Of a stretch of 27,319 nt of DNA, positions 1 through 10,160 are shown one piece after another. Position 1 is the stretch's first letter; every line of letters begins with the position of its first letter. Source of the stretch: Larix sibirica (lineage: Eukaryota; Streptophyta; Pinopsida; Pinales; Pinaceae). The stretch spans positions 438 through 27,756 of the forward strand of contig NWUY0301900621.1 in NCBI GenBank assembly GCA_004151065.3, given 5' to 3'. Under the pieces are notes generated by a model. That model had not been told where the DNA came from. It did no database searches and saw nothing but the letters and a program-made list of their open reading frames with translations. A program made the translations under genes and the position numbers.

Positions 1-453
1 ATCCTGGGAATGCTGGGGCCTTTATAAGGGTGGAAGGTCAAGGTCAACAACTGGAATAGGCACGGGATCTGCTGGATCTCTAACTGGACTCTCTAACTGG
101 CAATAAGGTACGCCGAGTGATAGACTGCTTAGTGAGATAGTGGTGGGTTCTCTCATACATAGTGGGTAGTGGGCTTTTGCAGCTGCTATAGTAACGAGTG
201 CTGCTGATGATTCTGAGTCAACTAGTGGATCAACTCTCCGCTGCTGCTAGTGGTTTTGACACGGGTGTTTAAACAGGTGGTGCTTCAATCGTATCAACTT
301 TTGCTTCATCGACAGGATCTACTAATGCACCTGCCACCCTTGCTTATGGATGCACCTGTGCTTGCTTACTCTGCTACTGCTTCCGCTACTGCTACTACAC
401 CTCCTAATACTTCTTTTTTTCTATAGCAGGACTACTAATGATATCCCTGTGCT
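1..453. other. Ser/Thr/Ala-rich low-complexity tract, no gene
   Basis: No gene was recognised. On the + strand the stretch from about 180 to 420 is rich in GCT, ACT and TCA codons, and frame segments read as Ser, Thr, Ala and Gly with acidic residues (for example DDSESTSGSTL). The frame breaks repeatedly. It lies directly upstream of the gag-like zinc knuckle at 454, so it could be decayed gag or a low-complexity linker, but no family motif is visible. CpG is sparse. Confidence 0.3.
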
Positions 454-640
454 CATCCTAAACTGAACCCATACAAATTGTATGAATACCACTAGGTTTT
501 TGGACATAGCCTAGAGTAGTGCATGGCTTACTATCCTACCCGGTGCAAGCAACAAACCCCTGAGCAAGAGCGTAAAGGTCTTTTACATCTTAAGAACACT
601 CAGCTAGGCTTATACTATAACACCTTTTCACAGCATGGCT
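454..640 (+). pseudogene. Ty3 gag C-terminal zinc-knuckle remnant
   Basis: The + frame starting at 454 reads HPKLNPYKLYEYH, a stop, VFGHSLE, a stop, then CMAYYP. The spacing fits the C-xx-H...GH....C knuckle found in gag of plant Ty3 elements (typical wording CxYHxxxGHxTEDC), with the first Cys changed to Tyr and two stop codons. Gag packages the element RNA in a particle, and this relic could not. A Ser/Pro/Thr-rich linker follows to about 780, and the protease starts at about 876, the expected order. The assignment rests on spacing and context rather than on strong identity. Confidence 0.42.
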
Positions 641-875
641 AGCCATCATCCTCTAGCCCTCCTACTACACCACCTACTAGTAAGCCACCTATATCTTCAT
701 TTGCTCTTACATCCTCTTATCCTCCCACCATTGTTGCATCCAGCAAGAGTGCTTCTACACCTAGAGCTCGCTTTATAGTAGGGTATGTATAGAAGGTAAC
801 ACTAGTTTACATTTACATTACTACCATGATTCCATATTTTACTATTTTACTATGGGCCCATGCTATGTTAAGTAG

Positions 876-1175
876 GTGCTTGTCAATTATGGGTCTAGGG
901 TTCATGTTATTTCCTATGATGCCTTGGTTCATACGCATTATACAGATGATATCCAAGTAACCCATGGTACATGCAAGGCTTTTGACTCATGTGGGACCAT
1001 TCCCATAGGCTTGGTTAATATTCCTATCATCATAGGTCTAGTCATGCTTATCACATCTTGCTTAGTTTTTTACCAATCCATGGACTTGAAAATACTATTA
1101 GGGCATCCATAGTTGCATTGCATGCATGCTATACCTTCCACACTCTACTACAGTGTTTAATTATTGTATGAGCGC
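876..1175 (+). pseudogene. Ty3 retropepsin-like protease, inactivated
   Basis: The frame opens with LVNYGSRVHVISYDAL, the counterpart of the retropepsin active-site strand (usually VDxGSSxNVL). The catalytic Asp is replaced by Asn. It ends with DLKILLGHP followed by TAG where the family has the conserved LLGRPW, so the Trp became a stop. In-frame sequence after the stop (LHCMHAIPSTLYYSV) still matches the usual continuation. The family enzyme cuts the gag-pol polyprotein during particle maturation. The length of roughly 95 codons fits a complete domain. The loss of the catalytic residue makes it inactive. The identification is fairly secure from the combined start and end motifs. Confidence 0.72.
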
Positions 1176-1980
1176 TAGGTGTATGTCATTCTGAGTTCTT
1201 GCATGAGTGAGCTAGTGAAGGTCAAAATATATACCTTTCACACTCTACTACTATGTTGTCTAGGATGAGATCCCTAACTCCTTATATAACATGCCGCCTT
1301 TTATTAATGGCGTCCTGCTCCAGGATGAGCTTGTAGTTCACCTTTCTTTTTATCCTGTGAGCCCAGGTGAGTAACACTTGGTTAACCCTACCACCATATC
1401 TACTCTTACACCTAGTTGTGATTTATTTGTTCACCTAATGAGGTAGCATAGTCCTATGATTAGTGGTTGCATAGCTGTCGTTGACCTTGCATCATCTCCA
1501 TTCACTAGCACTCACTCCATGTCTATGTATTTACCCTATGAGGACCTCACTAGGTTATCTAACTACCTCCTTTTTGTATCCTTTATCCTTCCAGTGTCCT
1601 TCCATGTCTTTCTTGGTTTCTTTAAGTCATGCCTTAACTCCCCTTTCTTTTATTCCCTAGCTATTGTTGGGGATTGTCTGCCTCCCTCTCTATCTCTTTC
1701 ATCCTATAACTCTCCTGCTTTATTAAGAGGAGGGTAATAGGATTTAGACCCTTGATGTCTTTCACTCTGATCGAGATTTCTTCATACGCTCGAGGTATAG
1801 CAGACTCCCCATGAACCTCATATCTACTATGAGCACCCATATCATATAACTTCCTACCCTCGAGATACTTCAAAAAGATATGTGCTTCCATGAGTCCTTG
1901 ATGCCTCTTGTGGCTCCTAGCTTTTACTTTGCCTTGCCTCATTATACCGGGTAATTGCCTCCTCATAGAGAATACCATAA
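1176..1980 (+). other. Decayed protease-RT linker
   Basis: This stretch joins the protease and RT remnants. No domain is expected here in Tat-type elements and none is seen. All three + frames are broken by many stops. An imperfect direct repeat is visible: ATACCTTCCACACTCTACTA near 1131 and a near copy near 1231. The open frame at 1456-1737 (+) and the antisense one at 1661-1999 show no motif and are treated as chance. Confidence 0.4.
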
Positions 1981-2615
1981 ATGTCAACATGGGGACCAAG
2001 GATCAACCACATATCCTAAAACTTAGGGCAGATCTGACCTCTTAGGAAGTCACTGAGTATAGCGAGCTTATCAAGGAGCTTAAAGACATATTTACGAATT
2101 ACAAGGATATACTTGGCATAGATCCCAAGTTGGTGGTGTACAACCTCTTGCTCAAGGCCAACGCCAAACCTATAAAGCAAAAGCTTAAATGCCACTGACC
2201 TGAGGCTAATACCATAGTGTACAGGGAGATCCAAAAGCTTATTGAGGTAAGTTTTCTCAAGCCCATAGACTATCTTTAGTGGCTAGCTAACGTAATGTCA
2301 ATCATAAAGAAGAATGGCATGGTTTAGTTTGCATAGATTTTAATGACCTAAATGATGTGAGCCCTAAGGATGATTAGAATCTCCCTTCCATCGAGAAGTT
2401 AATTGATTCTATGAGTGGGTATGATATTATTTATCTCTGAGATGGCTTTTTAGATTACAATTATATCCTCATCATTGAGGTGGACCATCAGAAGATAGCC
2501 TTTTAGTGGGAGTGGGTACCTACTACTACCAAGTCATGCCCTTTGGCCTTCATAATGTGGATGCTACTTACCAGCACACCACGACCACAACCTTTCATGA
2601 ACTTATATAAAAGAT
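1981..2615 (+). pseudogene. Ty3 reverse transcriptase, N-terminal half
   Basis: The + frame carries NVNMGTKDQP, then LKDIFTNYKDILGIDP, then KANAKPIKQKLKCH followed by a stop, IIKKNGMV, and finally YYYQVMPFGLHNVDATYQ. These are the linker and the early RT motifs of plant Ty3 elements in the right order and spacing (family wording: KDVFAWSYEDMPGIDP, KPVKQKLRRM, VMPFGLKNAGATYQ). The sequence ends shortly after this last motif, near FHELI and a stop, so the catalytic YxDD box and the thumb are missing. At least six stops and some frame slippage interrupt it. In the family the enzyme copies element RNA into DNA. This is the strongest retroelement match on the left side. Confidence 0.85.
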
Positions 2616-2770
2616 TACACTCTCCCTACCAAAATGGCAGTAGTAACCACAGCTTTTATTGGTGCAATCACCAATACCATTCTGGCATCATAAGTAGTAG
2701 CATCTATCAAAGAAGCTCTCCCTCCTGTATCAGCCAAGAGTTTCTGTTTCACTTCTTTAGCAGTTGGGTT
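2615..2770 (-). pseudogene. Unassigned 51-codon coding-like tract
   Basis: The minus strand is open for 51 codons with ordinary protein-like composition, including EVKQKLLADTGGRASLIDA and the segment ARMVLVIAPIKAVVTTAILV. It lacks an upstream Met and ends in TAA beside the truncated RT. LLADTGG superficially resembles a retropepsin active site, but the downstream sequence does not support this. I do not recognise a family. It may be a chance open frame. Confidence 0.18.
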
Positions 2771-3480
2771 TTAAGTTGTGAGGTGAGCAGCTAAGAGGTG
2801 GTTTAGGATCCGAATTGTTCTTTCTGACTTCCCGTTAATTGTGTCTCTGTCCTGTTCCATCCTGATAGGAGCTATGTCATCTATTTCCACGGTGGAAAGG
2901 AGGTTCTAGATCGAATAATGGTCCATGGTGTAAAGCTTACGTATCTAGCCCTTGGGGTCCGTGGAGATTAAAAAATAGAAACTTATACTTATTTAGGCTT
3001 TCAACTTGACTATCAGCTCATGGGTTCATTTTTATCCCTTTATTTCCCAGTAAAATAGAGAAATGATGCTGGTACCAGCTAGGGTTCCTGACAGCCTCGG
3101 GTCTATCTAGACCTCCGATCATAAGGATGACCTTACTTTTTAAGCCATTTCACTATCAGGTGTCCCCGGTCCAGGTGAGGTGCACAATATCCAGTTCATC
3201 TTCCGGTCCAATTTGTGTCTTTGGCCATGGATCCTGTTCCTCTTACGACAGTGATTCTATAGGTTTGGATGCTGCCAGACGTACTATATGTCTTTTATGG
3301 GACAACTTTACTATCTTTTCGCTTCTGATCCATAGAGTATGTTGTAGGAGGCCGCATGATCCAATTATCCTAGTTCAGCTCTATAGCCCCAATGTAGATA
3401 AATTTTCCTCATTCAATTCTGGGTGTTCCCCTCTGAACCAAGTCGCTACGGTTGAGACCTGCTGCGATATCACTTTATTC
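2771..3480. other. Noncoding stretch, no gene seen
   Basis: No family motif was found in any frame. A 119-codon open frame on + (3127-3486) has an unremarkable, Ser/Cys-rich translation without recognisable domains and is not called as a gene. CpG becomes more common from here to the right. Confidence 0.4.
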
Positions 3481-4500
3481 CGGTAGTTTCTGTGTGTTCG
3501 TTGGGTTAGGTTCCACCATTTGGTGTTCCTTAAAAGCCATGCTAGTTTGGACCAATGAGCCTGGGATCATTCATTAGGGCTTGCGCTGATCGTCCATAAC
3601 TCGCGTTCGTTTCGCTCTGAACCGGTCCATTTCACATTTGGTTACCCGGTCCTCCGCGGGTGTTTGTCGCGCTTACAAACTCTTTGGCTATCGGTGAGGT
3701 TAGAACTAAAGGCATGTCTCACCCAATACGCGGTCGAATGCCACTTTACCCGTAGCCGCTCGTCTCGCCCCAAAGAGTTTACTCTTTCTCGGTTACTGCG
3801 CGGAGTATGATAAACAGAGCACCCTGCTATTCCGATCAGTGACTTACAAACGTACCGGAAAGGGATGAAGCTGTATTGGCTCTTATTCATCCGTGTGGAG
3901 CAAATCACACCAGAGGGGGGATCAAGCGATTCAAATCAGTTTTACACGTTGCACACCTATTTCAAACTGACTATACCCAAAATCATGTCCCGTACCTTCA
4001 TACCGATCACTCGATGCGTGGCCGTCAGTTTGGCTAATTAATATAGTATCAATATTGGCATTCTGTTCGATCTACCAGTAATAGCTTATCACCCGACCTA
4101 CACACCGACTAACTTATTTCTATTAAGGTTTCACCGCGCAACTATCACCATTGGTGGAATCAATCACCCCTGGGAACTTATGCGCGTAGTGAGATGTAAG
4201 CGCGATTCCTCAGGGAGAGATGGAAAGTCAACACGAGTGAACGACATCCATGCAAACTTAGCCCACTAACGATGCTCCTCCGAAGGGCAAGAGTACTACC
4301 AACCTACGTCTTCCCGTTCAAATTGGGGCATTTCCCGCAGCTTACTCTACTTTCTACTCCATGGAGAACCCAACTCCGTTCAACTCAGTTCAGTTAGTAT
4401 CTGCACCTGGTCAGGGTCATTAGTGTCCCACGAAGGGCTTAGGCGTTGTTCGGTTGCTGGTGTATCGTTCGTGAAATTGATCACCTGTTAGAGGAGAACG
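3481..4500. other. CpG-rich block, no gene seen
   Basis: This block contains many CpG dinucleotides, in clear contrast with the CpG-poor retroelement remains to its left. No rRNA, tRNA or protein motif was recognised. The 88-codon minus frame at 3642-3908 has a basic translation without a known domain. The composition suggests DNA not long exposed to cytosine methylation, which fits native organellar spacer. Confidence 0.4.
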
Positions 4501-5122
4501 AATTTATATCCATACAGGAACCAAATAGTTTAGGGTGTGTCGTATAATAAACATTATGCTAGATTTCCTAGAGGAATTCAGGTATAATAAAAACCAAAAT
4601 TGGGCAACAAATATCGTCATCAATTACGTTTAATTAAAAGACCAATATATACTGCTTTGTCATCTAGAAATTAGGGCTCATCACATACAGAATAGAGAGG
4701 AGCGTGCATCACCATGAGTTATTGGTATTAGCATGATCGAGATCGCATCGTATAATAAGGATCATAATGCATTTGTCTTTCTTCATCGATCAAAATTATT
4801 TTATATCTAACCAACCTGCCAAAATTTATGTGATTTGAAACAGAGGAGCATGAGCGCCTTTTCGTCTCTTTAGTCAGATTTCCAACAACTTCCATCTCAT
4901 TAGGACAAGATTACGTGCTCGCTATCTTTACCAGTACCCAAAAGTGGAGTAAGGTCTAAGTGGATATTTTATCTACACCGATGCTGCTAGTATCCTAACT
5001 TCTGCGGCTGGGACTGAGAAAGCTGGGTCATCAAGGTCATCAGCTTAGGCATCTGGGTAGATAGCTTGGTGGTAGAGCATGAGTGTGTTTGCTGAGTATC
5101 CCCCTGGCTAGCTTAGCTTTTG
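4501..5122. other. Noncoding stretch with repeated GTATAATAA motif
   Basis: The 11-mer TCGTATAATAA occurs at 4540-4550 and 4748-4758, each followed by a similar CAT/CAT-AATGC context, and GGTATAATAA occurs at 4581-4590. Two copies contain CGTA, which fits the loose CRTA core of plant mitochondrial promoters, but such a short core is common by chance. No gene was seen. Confidence 0.3.
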
Positions 5123-5293
5123 ATGATAGGTATAAACTTCCATCTCGATCCGCTGCCACTGATACCTTTGTTTATGCCGGGTAAACCAATAATGGATTTG
5201 GAACATATTATTGAACTGCCTCTTCCTTTCCTGGAACCGGACGAAGAGAAGCTGCGACTGGCGCAGGCAGATATTCTTTTCCATCCACCTTAG
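5123..5293 (+). CDS. Unassigned 56-codon open frame
   Basis: A complete frame runs from ATG at 5123 to TAG at 5291-5293, with an in-frame stop just upstream at 5114-5116. The composition is strikingly protein-like: Leu/Pro-rich start (HLDPLPLIPLFMPGKP) followed by MDLEHIIELPLPFLEP and an acidic/basic end (DEEKLRLAQADILFHPP). A second Met at 5174 would give a 39-residue product. There are no membrane segments. I do not recognise a family. The sequence beyond the stop still reads as plausible protein for about 15 codons, so it may be the broken end of a longer frame. Expression is unknown. Confidence 0.25.
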   Translation: MIGINFHLDPLPLIPLFMPGKPIMDLEHIIELPLPFLEPDEEKLRLAQADILFHPP

Positions 5294-7594
5294 CTACTTT
5301 ATCCCCAAGCTAATTATTTTACAGCTTATGATTATTAGGATCTATGCCTCAGCCTAGTATATGGCAAAGGGTCGGGGAGAGACGGATAACGCTAGCTCAT
5401 CATCGCACGATTGACAGGCATATAGCCAGGATTGCTTTATTCGAGTGGTCGGGATGCAGGCTTTGGCTCTTTCTTATACCTTGACCTCTGCAACCAATGC
5501 CTCTGCCTTTACAGGATCAACGGGTGAATCTGTTCGATTCGATCTGCTCCCATCCATGAGAAATATAGGATGCCACAGTCTGTGATGTTATTACCTAAAG
5601 CAAGGGAAGCATCCAAGTAAACAGCAAAGGTAAAGGCAGGAGTTTCAACCATGGGGGTAAGGGCATCTAGGAAAGGTAAATCCGGAGCGACAGGAACTTA
5701 TGCATGGGCTCCTGGTCACTAGTACACCTGCCGTCTTTAGACCTGATGAACCGGGATATGCACTGACCCGTGTACCAATGAATAGGCCGGGGACGGAAGG
5801 GAAGCTGGGGTGTACTGAATAAGCTACCGTGCACTGAAGAGCTGCCTAGTGTCCGCGTGCCTTTCTTTATTTATGCATGAGTTGTCACTGCATGCTGGGG
5901 GATAAATACTTGGCTCTAATACGGGCCATTGAGTAGCACCGTCATTGAATACCCAACTGAGTACCGCCATCTCCATCCAGTGTATCTTCTATTGGGATTG
6001 AATATCAGCATCAAGTGCATCAACTCTTGGGATAACACTTATGGATAAAGTACCAGATGGAGTGCATTGACTCCTGGGAGTTATTGCTGGCTATAAGCAA
6101 GGAGAGCAGGCAGTTGCAATGACCTTCAGGCTATGACTGACTGTATTGCTATCCAGCTAATAGACTGTTCTTAGGAGCTCTGAGCTATACCTACTTCTGT
6201 CAATTACTGTGACAGCACTGAGTATAGCTAGTTCTGACTAGAGCTTATAGCAATGAGACTGGCTCTTCTCAACCTCCTTCCTGTTAAATAAAACCTCCTG
6301 GCGATGGTTGACCACTGATTCTTGGTGGGCTGGCTAGCAACGGCACCCCTCCTGGGGATTAGATGGCCTATCGGCGAGCACCTCCTGGGGCTGCTATCTG
6401 CGATGACCTCCAAGCAATGACCACTACTGATGGGCTATCGTAGACCCTATGTCTGTGACTCACTCACACCACGGCCCTGTACCGCTCGTCGTACCTTCTG
6501 TACCATCCGCTGGACCACTCAACCTAAAATATGTTTTCCATCAATCAAGATCTAATCCAAGCCCAGCCCAGTGACTGAGTATCCCAACCAAGCAAGTATT
6601 GCAACCGAGCCCGAGTATCCAAGCTGAGGAGCCCAGTCCAGGCCAGCTATGACTGGTATCGCCACCTGGATCGATTACCGTAAAAGAGAAAAGAGTCCTG
6701 ACATCGACTGCCATTACTAGCATTGAGTGGATCGCCACCCGAATATACTAGCGGTAAAGAATCCTGCCTGGCATCGCTTCCTGGGATTTACACCTGGTGT
6801 CGGCTATGCTCAGCTATTATATAGAAACACTCTTAAAGGGTATAGTTTATGAAAAAGAAAATCTCTTTTAGTGCCTCTACTCCATATCCCTGGCTGGGTC
6901 CAGAAGTTTGGGATATAGGATCAGCTATATATTTTGCTGGGCATCGGGGTAACTATCAACTGAAGTTCTTGGCTCATTTGGTTAACTACAAGCCACACCT
7001 CTAGAACTCCGTGATCCAAACAAACTTAGGATAAACTTCCTTAATAACAAATGCACGAAAGATGCCGCGTATAGGGATTATGACTCGACCCAGGCTCCCG
7101 TTTTAGAGCTCTTAAATCGCTTCTCAGACGCCAGCCACCTTCACTACTAACAACTTTCACTATTACAGTAGCCATTACTACGAACTTGTTACAGATTCAT
7201 CATATCTAATTGACTACCAACTTGGAACCTTTGTAGCAGCTATTCACACTCACCACTAGGAGCATTCGCAGGCTTGACACCCACTTATCACTTCTATCTT
7301 AGTAAGTCCCCCCAGATATATATACATAAGTCTTTCTAACTCATGGGATGGAATGGAAAAAGCTAGAGTGATATGGTAGATTTGGAATGATATCATCATT
7401 AAGGAGGTTTGGTGGATAGCCTTACATCAATTTGTCTTGAAGAAGTTCAACCATTGCTGGACTCCTATCAGTAAAGAAGTAGTTGATGGCAAAGTAATGA
7501 TTACCTTTGGACAGCAGTAGGGCAGTCCAAGCTTCTATAGCATATTATAAACCTCCATACAAAGCCACTTTGAGTTCTCCTTTGTTTTATTACA
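5294..7594. other. Noncoding stretch with imperfect local repeats
   Basis: No gene family was recognised. Two pairs of imperfect direct repeats are visible. The first is 6013-6047 and 6060-6096, built around AGTGCAT-GACTC-TGGGA. The second is 6653-6706 and 6728-6775, built around TGG-ATCGCCACC, then GGTAAA and GGCATCG. The motif CCTCCTGGGG also recurs near 6350 and 6385. Minus-strand 7320-7510 is open in one frame for short stretches without a recognisable motif. Confidence 0.4.
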
Positions 7595-7708
7595 ACAACT
7601 CCAAAAGGCTTGCTTTACATTAGGAGAGCAAGGAGTGATTTGTATGCATACCAACATGAAAGACGGAGTTGTAAGTGGTTTTCTTAAGACAACTCCAAAA
7701 GGCTGCTT
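7595..7708. repeat. Direct repeat pair, about 20 bp, 94 bp apart
   Basis: ACAACTCCAAAAGGCTTGCTT at 7595-7615 is repeated at 7689-7708 with one base missing. The two open frames that overlap this region on opposite strands (7535-7801 and 7675-7914) have no family motif. Confidence 0.7.
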
Positions 7709-8429
7709 GGGCTGGAAATCTTTGTGATCCTGGAACTGATGACCCTGGAAATGCCGGTTCAATAATGTTTCTTGTTTTGAGGCTGCTTTTGCTGGGCACA
7801 CTTATGCTGGGAATTAGGCTTCTTCTCTTTCTTTTGAAAAGAATAGAGACTAAGGCTATACCTTCTTATTCTTCGAAGCTCAGGGGAATAGTGCGAAATA
7901 TAATTGAATTATAATAGCATCATAGTTATAGACTAATAGCATATGGAACTTATATAGCATTAGTTAAGAGTTGAAGCTCAGGGGACACAAACAAATGGTA
8001 CTTGTTAAAGGCTTTCATAGAACGAAAGAAAATAAGGCATATAGAATAACAACCCCAACAGTGTTAATGGATTTTTTGGAGTCAAACACTTTTAAGGATT
8101 GAGTTCTTTTGCTTATTCTATAAGGCTTTGGTGCTCAATTCATGCTCTCTAAATTTTTATTGCAGTATGAAACTAAAAATATATTCTTCCAACGTGTTTT
8201 AGGTCCCTTTATAACATGCCATCTTCCCTTTCATCATTTACAGGTCTCACATAACATCAGCCATCAAAGAGACTTTTATTAAAAAAAAGAAAAATGAAAA
8301 TAGAAATCTAGATCTAGCTATCAACTGACTATGCCATAATTCATCTATCTTTCAATCACATGATCATAACTACCTATCTACTTTCTCTACCTCTTCTACT
8401 GTACATACTCTATTCAACTTAAGATTCTT
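7709..8429. other. Noncoding stretch, no gene seen
   Basis: Nothing was recognised. A short A-rich run lies near 8280-8295. The stretch lies downstream of the integrase remnant on its coding strand, where the 3' untranslated part and LTR of the element would be expected, but no LTR end or polypurine tract could be identified. Confidence 0.35.
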
Positions 8430-8896
8430 CAGCAGGCCCCATCGGGACCATAGTAGGGTTTCAATCAACTTCCATTCACCAAGCCCTTCATCGGCCTTCC
8501 ATCCAGCTGGGTCAACTTAATAGCACCGGACTTTGTGACGTAGCTAATGTGAAAAGGTCCTAACCATCGAATCTTCAACTTCCCAGGGTTATTTAGGTAC
8601 TTACTGTAATAAAGCAGCGCCAGGGTGCCAGGTTCCAGTGTTTTTGTCTTTAATTTTTGATCGTGCCAGGCCTTATGTCTCTGATTCTCCACTATATAAT
8701 TAAACCCTGCAATAAATATATTCTTTCAATGCCATCAGCGTGTTTATCCTAGCTTCCAATGATTCTTCATCTGACATCCCGGTAGCCACAACAATTCTCA
8801 AGCTAGGAACAATGAACTCCATGGGCATGACAGCTTCTTTTCCATATACCACTTTGAAAGGAGTATGCTTGGTTAGTCTCTTACATGTGGTTCTAT
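8430..8896 (-). pseudogene. Ty3/Tat integrase C-terminal region
   Basis: On the minus strand the frame reads YRTTCKRLTKHTPFKVVYGK, then EAVMPMEFIVPSLRI and ATGMSDEESLEARINTL. A shift near 8700 is followed by ENQRHKAWHDQKLKTKTLEP, LLYYSKYLNNPGKLKIRWLG and PMKGLVNGS, then a stop where the family usually has Arg-Leu-Lys. This is the end of the integrase core and the C-terminal GPY/F-type module (here LGPF) of plant Tat-lineage elements. The DDE catalytic residues are not present, being lost in the deletion that joins this piece to RNase H. In the family the enzyme inserts element DNA into the host genome. Identity to the family wording is high, so the copy is younger than the left-hand one. Confidence 0.88.
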
Positions 8897-8960
8897 AGTA
8901 TCCCATACAGCATTTCTGTACTTCTTGAAGTATCCCATACAGCATTTATGTACTTCTTGA
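8897..8960. repeat. 32-bp tandem duplication at RNase H/integrase join
   Basis: Units 8897-8928 and 8929-8960 differ at one base (8916 versus 8948). On the minus strand each unit encodes the end of the RNase H fragment (KKY-NAVWDT in one frame), so the duplication repeats coding sequence and shifts the frame. It lies exactly at the boundary with the integrase piece. Confidence 0.9.
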
Positions 8961-9184
8961 GCCTGCCTGTCATTCTTGGTGGAAAACTCATTCTTAACTT
9001 GGCAGACAACAAGATCAGAGTAACCTATAACCTTGAGACATTTGATTCCCATGTCTCTAGCATTTTCTAGACCCAGTAAAAGAGCTTCGTACTCAGCAAT
9101 ATTGTTGGTACATTAAAACTCCAGCCTATACGAAAAGAAAGTTGTTTCTCCAAGGGGTGAGGTGATAACGACCTCTGCTCCTGC
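8961..9184 (-). pseudogene. Ty3/Tat RNase H fragment
   Basis: The minus frame from 9184 reads AGAEVVITSPLGETTFFSYR, LEF, a stop at 9113-9115, CTNNIAEYEALLLGL, ENARDMGIKCLKVIGYSDLV and QVKNEFSTKNDR. This matches the additional archaeal-type RNase H typical of Tat elements, including the AEYEAL glutamate and the SDLV aspartate. The start of the domain, with the first catalytic Asp, is cut off at 9184, where unrelated low-complexity sequence begins. One Glu codon has become TAA. The family domain removes RNA from RNA:DNA hybrids during reverse transcription. Confidence 0.87.
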
Positions 9185-10160
9185 TTCTGGAACTTAGTAA
9201 GTTACATCTCGAACTACTGCTGGTGGAACTACTCGCTTTGGCTCTGCACATGAAAACACGGCTCTGAAGCTACTGCTGCTGGACTGTTTGGTCTACTGCT
9301 AGTGGACCTGGAACTAGTACTTATAGCTCCTGAACTGCGAATGCAGCTAGATATGCTTCTGGTTCTGCAATTGCTATTAATCTTACCTTTTTCTACTATC
9401 TATGGATTTGCTACTAGTAATATGTATCTATATGAGATGATGGCTCTGATGCTGATGGTTCAACTAATGGTGTTGCTAGTATATAAGCTGGTGATGGAGG
9501 ATATGCTACTTGAATTGGATATGTTGGGTATTAGTATCGATCAGCTGCATCACGCTTATAAAAAGCTGGATCTCATTCTGGAAATGGTTCTCAATCATGA
9601 AGGTCTAGACCATGCCCATCATAAGAAACTAGGTCTTGCTCCCTTCGATCCTGAAAGATTGAACCCTGATTACTAAGGTATAGATATCAATCTTGAAAGA
9701 ATTAATATATCTTGTTACCATAACACTAAAACTCTTAACCTCAATCACTAAGGTTATAACCCCGATCACTATAAAGAACTTATAAACCAACTGCAGCATC
9801 AACTAGATCATAATCATAAATGACTAGTCTAACATCTAACTCTGTTAGCTTTGCTTCATCCTAAAAATTCACTCTTCTTTTAAAGAATCTGAATCAAACT
9901 CTTTTCATGACGAGTATGTCGGGATGGTTCCTAGTCTCACAGTAACACTTATCGTAAAGGGGATACATATCACAATGGGTGGGCTGCTCAAGGACACGAT
10001 AATAGGTATGCTTGTCTATCATAGTGACACTCTGAGGCCTCCTACCATGGGTACACTTCCAAAGATGCTACTTAGACCTAGGGCACTACTACGATGTACT
10101 CTACTACTTTTAGCAGAGCCAGTTCACGCGCAAGTTTTTAGTGTAAGCCTACCATATTGA
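9185..10160 (+). other. Ser/Thr/Gly/Asp-rich low-complexity coding-like tract
   Basis: The + strand shows long stretches of repeat-like codons. From 9200 to 9500 one frame is rich in Thr, Ser, Gly and Ala (for example GPGTSTYSS, DDGSDADGSTNGVAS). Another frame gives the Leu/Met-rich 124-codon open frame at 9302-9676. From 9540 to 9820 a frame continues through two stops with recurring Leu, Asn, His and Asp (NHEGLDHAHHKKLGLAPFDP, GYNPDHYKELINQLQHQL). No family was recognised. It may be a decayed low-complexity protein gene, or a simple-sequence expansion with CTR trinucleotides. Confidence 0.25.

Larger units (their letters stand above)
454..2615 (+). mobile_element. Degenerate Ty3/Tat-like LTR retrotransposon body, truncated in RT
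   Basis: Three domains of one Ty3 polyprotein occur in the right order and on the same strand: gag zinc knuckle (454-640), aspartic protease (876-1175) and the front half of reverse transcriptase (1981-2615). The wording of the protease and RT resembles the Tat lineage of plant Ty3 elements. The element stops inside RT, before the YxDD box. RNase H, integrase, primer-binding site, polypurine tract and LTRs are not seen here. Many breaks are Trp or Gln codons turned into TAG or TAA by transitions, as expected if the copy decayed under cytosine methylation in a nucleus. It cannot be active. Confidence 0.72.

Noticed and set aside
5064-5090. D-arm-like TAGCTTGGTGGTAGAGC
   Set aside because: No T-arm or acceptor partner lies downstream within tRNA distance.
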